NCBI GenBank assembly: GCA_963712175.1
Contig: CAVQGZ010000004.1
Span: forward strand, 744,001-808,000
Length of the DNA stretch: 64,000 nucleotides
From: CAVQGZ01 sp963712175
GTDB taxonomy: Bacteria; Actinomycetota; Actinomycetes; Jiangellales; Jiangellaceae
Direction of reading: 5' to 3'
The notes beneath the pieces are model-generated. The model searched no databases, was not told where the DNA came from, and worked only from the letters and a program-made list of their open reading frames with translations. Position numbers and translations under genes: made by a program. Below are positions 61,232 to 64,000 of the stretch, piece by piece (the stretch's first letter is position 1; the number at the start of each line of letters is the position of its first letter).

Positions 61232-61237
61232 TAGCGT
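61232..61237 (+). promoter_or_regulatory. -10 box of a leaderless promoter for the enoyl-reductase-like gene
   Basis: TAGCGT is followed by 7 nt and ATG 61245. Confidence 0.5.
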
Positions 61238-61244
61238 CTCGGGC

Positions 61245-62531
61245 ATGACATCGCAGCCGCGTGACCTCGACATCGTGCTCTACGGGGCCACCGGATTCAC
61301 GGGGCGGCTCGTTGCCGAGTACCTGGTCGGCGCAGCCGCCGACGGTCTTCGCATCGGGCTGGCCGGACGATCGGCGGACAAGGTCGCCGCGATCCGTGCG
61401 GGTCTGGGTGAGCAGGCTGCTGACTGGGCGATCGTGGTCGCCGACAGCTCGGACCCCGAGTCGCTCCAGGCGATGGCCGAGGGTGCGCGTGTCGTGGTCA
61501 GCACCGTGGGCCCCTACGCCAGCTACGGCCTGCCGTTGGTCGCGGCGTGCGCCGAGGCCGGCACCGACTACGTCGACCTGACCGGTGAGGTGCTCTTCAT
61601 ACGCGACAGCATCGACGGGTTCGACGAGGCGGCCCGATCCACCGGCGCGCGCATCGTGCACTCCTGCGGGTTCGACTCGATCCCGTCGGACCTGGGCGTG
61701 TCCGACCTCGCCCAGCGCGTCGCCGCGGACGGGGCCGGCGAGCTGACCGACACGACCCTCGTCGTCACCAAGATGCGTGGCGGCGTGAGCGGCGGGACGC
61801 TCGCGTCGGGCATGGCCGAGATGACGGCGGCCCGCAAGGACCCGGCCCGCAAGGAGATCCTGCGCGACCCCTACTCCCTGACCCCCGATCCCTCGGTCGA
61901 GCCCGACCTGGGGGACCAGCCCGACCCTCGGGGCACCTGGTTCGACGATGCGCTTGGGCAGTGGCTCGGTCCCTTCTTCATGGCCGGCATCAACACCCGG
62001 GTGGTGCGTCGCAGCAATGCGCTGCTCGGCCACGTCTACGGGCGGGACTTCCGTTACCGCGAGGTCATGGCGCTGGGCAGCGGGCCGGACGCTGCTGCCA
62101 AGGGTGCCGCGCTGGCCGGGGGTCAGCTGGGGTTGGGTGCCCTCATGGGCAACGGTCTCACCGGGAGGGCGGCAACCAAGGTCGCGGAGCAGGCCCTGCC
62201 CAAGCCGGGAGAGGGCCCGAGCGAGGAGGCGCGTCGCAAGGGCCACTTCACGATGGAGATCCATGCGAGCACCAGCACCGGGTCGCGCTACGTCGAGACG
62301 GTGGCGGCCAAGGGCGACCCCGGGTACGCGGCAACCGCCGTGATGCTGGGAGAGGCGGCCCTGTGCCTGGTCCAGGACGCTGACCGGCTGCCTGACGTGG
62401 CGGGTGTTCTCACTCCGGCGGTCGCCTTCGACGGCGTGCTGGTCGAGCGGCTACGAGCCGCGGGCATGACCTTCGACGGCGGGCCGGCGGAGGGTGCTGA
62501 CCAGCCCGACGGCTCGACTCAGGAGTCATGA
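61245..62531 (+). CDS. saccharopine dehydrogenase-like / trans-acting enoyl reductase family protein
   Basis: 428 residues, related to mycobacterial trans-acting enoyl reductases of the Rv2449c type. The N-terminal Rossmann fold (DIVLYGATGFTGRLVAEYL) and the conserved VVSTVGPYASYG, YVDLTGEV and HSCGFDSIPSDLG motifs are typical. A cofactor-dependent reduction or dehydrogenation is likely, but the substrate is unknown; fatty or polyketide intermediates are candidates. Its stop overlaps the zapE ATG by 4 bases. Confidence 0.82.
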   Translation: MTSQPRDLDIVLYGATGFTGRLVAEYLVGAAADGLRIGLAGRSADKVAAIRAGLGEQAADWAIVVADSSDPESLQAMAEGARVVVSTVGPYASYGLPLVAACAEAGTDYVDLTGEVLFIRDSIDGFDEAARSTGARIVHSCGFDSIPSDLGVSDLAQRVAADGAGELTDTTLVVTKMRGGVSGGTLASGMAEMTAARKDPARKEILRDPYSLTPDPSVEPDLGDQPDPRGTWFDDALGQWLGPFFMAGINTRVVRRSNALLGHVYGRDFRYREVMALGSGPDAAAKGAALAGGQLGLGALMGNGLTGRAATKVAEQALPKPGEGPSEEARRKGHFTMEIHASTSTGSRYVETVAAKGDPGYAATAVMLGEAALCLVQDADRLPDVAGVLTPAVAFDGVLVERLRAAGMTFDGGPAEGADQPDGSTQES

Positions 62532-63571
62532 GCCCGACGAGACTGGTTGATCGGTACCCGCAGGTCGCACCGGACCGACTCGTCGCCGAGCTCGTCCCTC
62601 CGCCGCGCTTCGCCCCGGTCCGCTTCGAGACGTACCAGCCGGACCCCGCCCAGCCCACGCAGGCTGCTGCCCTCGCCGCGCTGCGCGCGTTCAGCACCGG
62701 CTTGTCAGCCGAGCCCGGCGCTGGGCGGCGGTCCTGGTTCCGTCGAGGCCCGGCTCCACCGGAGAGCCGGGCCGGGGTGTATCTCGATGGTGGGTTCGGC
62801 GTGGGCAAGACCCACCTGCTGGCGTCCCTGTGGCACTCCGCTCCCGAGCCGAGGGCGTTCGGGACATTCGTGGAGCTCACCAACCTCGTTGGAGCCCTCG
62901 GCTTCGCGCCGGCAGTGGCGGCCTTGGCCGGGCACCGACTCGTGGCGATCGACGAGTTCGAGCTCGACGACCCCGGCGACACGGTGCTCGTGTCGACGCT
63001 GCTCAACCACCTCGTCGACAAGGGCGTGCGCCTCGCGGCCTCGAGCAACACGTTGCCGGGGGCACTGGGTGAGGGGCGTTTCGCAGCGCAGGACTTCCTC
63101 CGCGAGATCCAGGGCCTCGCGGCGCACTTCGACGTCCTACGGGTCGACGGTGACGACTACCGCCACCGCGGGCTTCCCGACGCGCCGACCCCCTACACGA
63201 CCGACGAGGTCATGGCGCGGGCCGCCACAGCAGTCGCCGCCACGCTCGACGACTTCGCCGACCTGGTCGGACACCTCTCACGCGTCCACCCGTCCCGGTA
63301 CGGCCCACTGCTCGACGGGGTCGAGGCCGTCCACGTCACCGACGTCACGGCGGTGGACGACCAGGCGAGTGCGCTTCGACTCGTCGTGCTGGCCGACCGG
63401 CTCTACGACCGCGACATCCCCGTGCTGGCCAGCGGCATCCCGTTCGACCGAGTATTCACCCCGGACATGCTGGCCGGCGGGTACCGGAAGAAGTACTACC
63501 GGGCGATCTCCCGACTGGTGGCCCTGGCTCGCGAAGGCGAGGGGCTCGACCCCGCCGAGATCCCGCGCTGA
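62528..63571 (+). CDS. zapE: cell division protein ZapE (AFG1-like ATPase)
   Basis: 347-residue AAA-type ATPase. Walker A is GGFGVGKTHLL, Walker B is LVAIDEFELDDPGD, followed by SSNTLPGALGEGRF and the C-terminal FTPDMLAGGYRKKYYRAISRL. In E. coli ZapE acts on the FtsZ ring; the actinobacterial homologue is conserved but its role is not settled. The protein has a shorter N-terminal part than the mitochondrial homologue. ATG 62528 overlaps the preceding stop. Confidence 0.85.
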   Translation: MSPTRLVDRYPQVAPDRLVAELVPPPRFAPVRFETYQPDPAQPTQAAALAALRAFSTGLSAEPGAGRRSWFRRGPAPPESRAGVYLDGGFGVGKTHLLASLWHSAPEPRAFGTFVELTNLVGALGFAPAVAALAGHRLVAIDEFELDDPGDTVLVSTLLNHLVDKGVRLAASSNTLPGALGEGRFAAQDFLREIQGLAAHFDVLRVDGDDYRHRGLPDAPTPYTTDEVMARAATAVAATLDDFADLVGHLSRVHPSRYGPLLDGVEAVHVTDVTAVDDQASALRLVVLADRLYDRDIPVLASGIPFDRVFTPDMLAGGYRKKYYRAISRLVALAREGEGLDPAEIPR

Positions 63572-63604
63572 GCCGATCCCCACGCATTCGGGCCGCTCGC
63601 CCGC

Positions 63605-63610
63605 TACCGT
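63605..63610 (+). promoter_or_regulatory. -10 box of a leaderless promoter for the last gene
   Basis: TACCGT is followed by 8 nt and ATG 63619. Confidence 0.4.
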
Positions 63611-63618
63611 CACGCGGC

Positions 63619-64000
63619 ATGGCGCATCCACTGCTCGAGCTTGAGGAACGCGGCGACTGGGAGGGGCTGATCTCTCGGCTGCGTGACATGGTCGCCGACG
63701 ACCGCACTGTCCTCGGCGACCCGTTGGTGAAGCAGTGGCTGGGGCGTCGATGGCGCAACCTGTTCATTGCCGAGGCAACCCGGGACGAGAAGGCGTTGGA
63801 GGTCGCCTCGCGTCCTGTCGGTCTCGTCCCTGTCAAGCGTCCCTCGCTGCTGCCTGACCACAAGAGCCCGCAGCAGAGGATCGCCGAGAGGTTCTTGAAG
63901 GGCGACACCGTCACCGACTGGCACACCGAGCTGCCCCCGCCCGACATGCCCGAGGTGCGCAACACGACCATGGTCATCGCTCCCGGCCTGCTCACGGGTC
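63619..64000 (+). CDS. unidentified protein, cut by the window end
   Basis: At least 127 codons from ATG 63619 with no stop before the window edge. The visible part begins MAHPLLELEERGDWEGLI, has KQWLGRRWRNLF and ends with VRNTTMVIAPGLLTG, which could be the first strand of an alpha/beta hydrolase. I do not recognise the family. The spacing of the -10 box supports the start. Confidence 0.5.
   Translation, partial: MAHPLLELEERGDWEGLISRLRDMVADDRTVLGDPLVKQWLGRRWRNLFIAEATRDEKALEVASRPVGLVPVKRPSLLPDHKSPQQRIAERFLKGDTVTDWHTELPPPDMPEVRNTTMVIAPGLLTG

Overview
The window is high-GC DNA from an actinobacterium (Actinomycetota). The markers are family-level: DUF5998, SepH (DUF3071), DUF4193, DUF3710, DUF3159, DUF3000 and DUF4349 proteins, a HemQ-type heme pathway, split NHEJ-type enzymes and abundant GTG starts. 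The gene order resembles the chromosomal core of Nocardioidaceae or Intrasporangiaceae-like lineages; I cannot fix the genus. No rRNA, tRNA or CRISPR array was seen.

Layout. 0-15 kb is a dense housekeeping block: phosphodiesterase, thymidine kinase, SepH, ferrochelatase, inositol monophosphatase, dUTPase, two DUF3159 membrane proteins around an OB-fold protein, two TrkA-type K+ regulators divergent from an APC permease, and an RNA methyltransferase. 15-34 kb carries central metabolism: aconitase behind a perfect 24-bp palindrome, Dxs, a fadB/fadA-like pair with RNase D and DUF3000, the heme genes hemE, hemG (cgoX) and hemQ (chdC), MsrB, an AbiEi/DUF559-like ORF flanked by 54-bp direct repeats, and a LigD-type polymerase domain. 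34.4-38.8 kb is a decayed accessory island: a truncated tyrosine recombinase, a DUF2510-DUF805 protein, a small membrane protein and four broken ORFs, three of them interrupted by in-frame TAG codons. 38.8-64 kb returns to chromosome-like genes: DUF2235 hydrolase, DUF2804, hemerythrin, glyoxalase, WS/DGAT, a glutaminase-STAS-cNMP fusion, aldo/keto reductase, acyltransferase, acyl-CoA ligase, formate/nitrite transporter, thioredoxin and a GH94 phosphorylase. It ends with an envelope/stress cluster: a stress-domain-M23 peptidase fusion, an ATP-dependent DNA ligase coupled to a universal-stress-like protein, a thioredoxin-CcdA fusion, a RibD-like reductase, an enoyl-reductase-like protein, ZapE, and a gene cut by the window end.

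Two cross-cutting observations matter. Four conserved genes (ferrochelatase, DUF3093, RNA methyltransferase, hydroxyacyl-CoA dehydrogenase) each carry a single frameshift. That pattern suggests indel errors in the assembly more than real gene loss. In addition, about fourteen genes have a TANNNT -10 box placed 5-8 nt before the start codon, which points to widespread leaderless transcription. The remaining novelty lies in the repeats (two 94-bp palindromic elements sharing a core with other repeats, and a four-unit mirrored repeat after dxs) and in unusual domain fusions.
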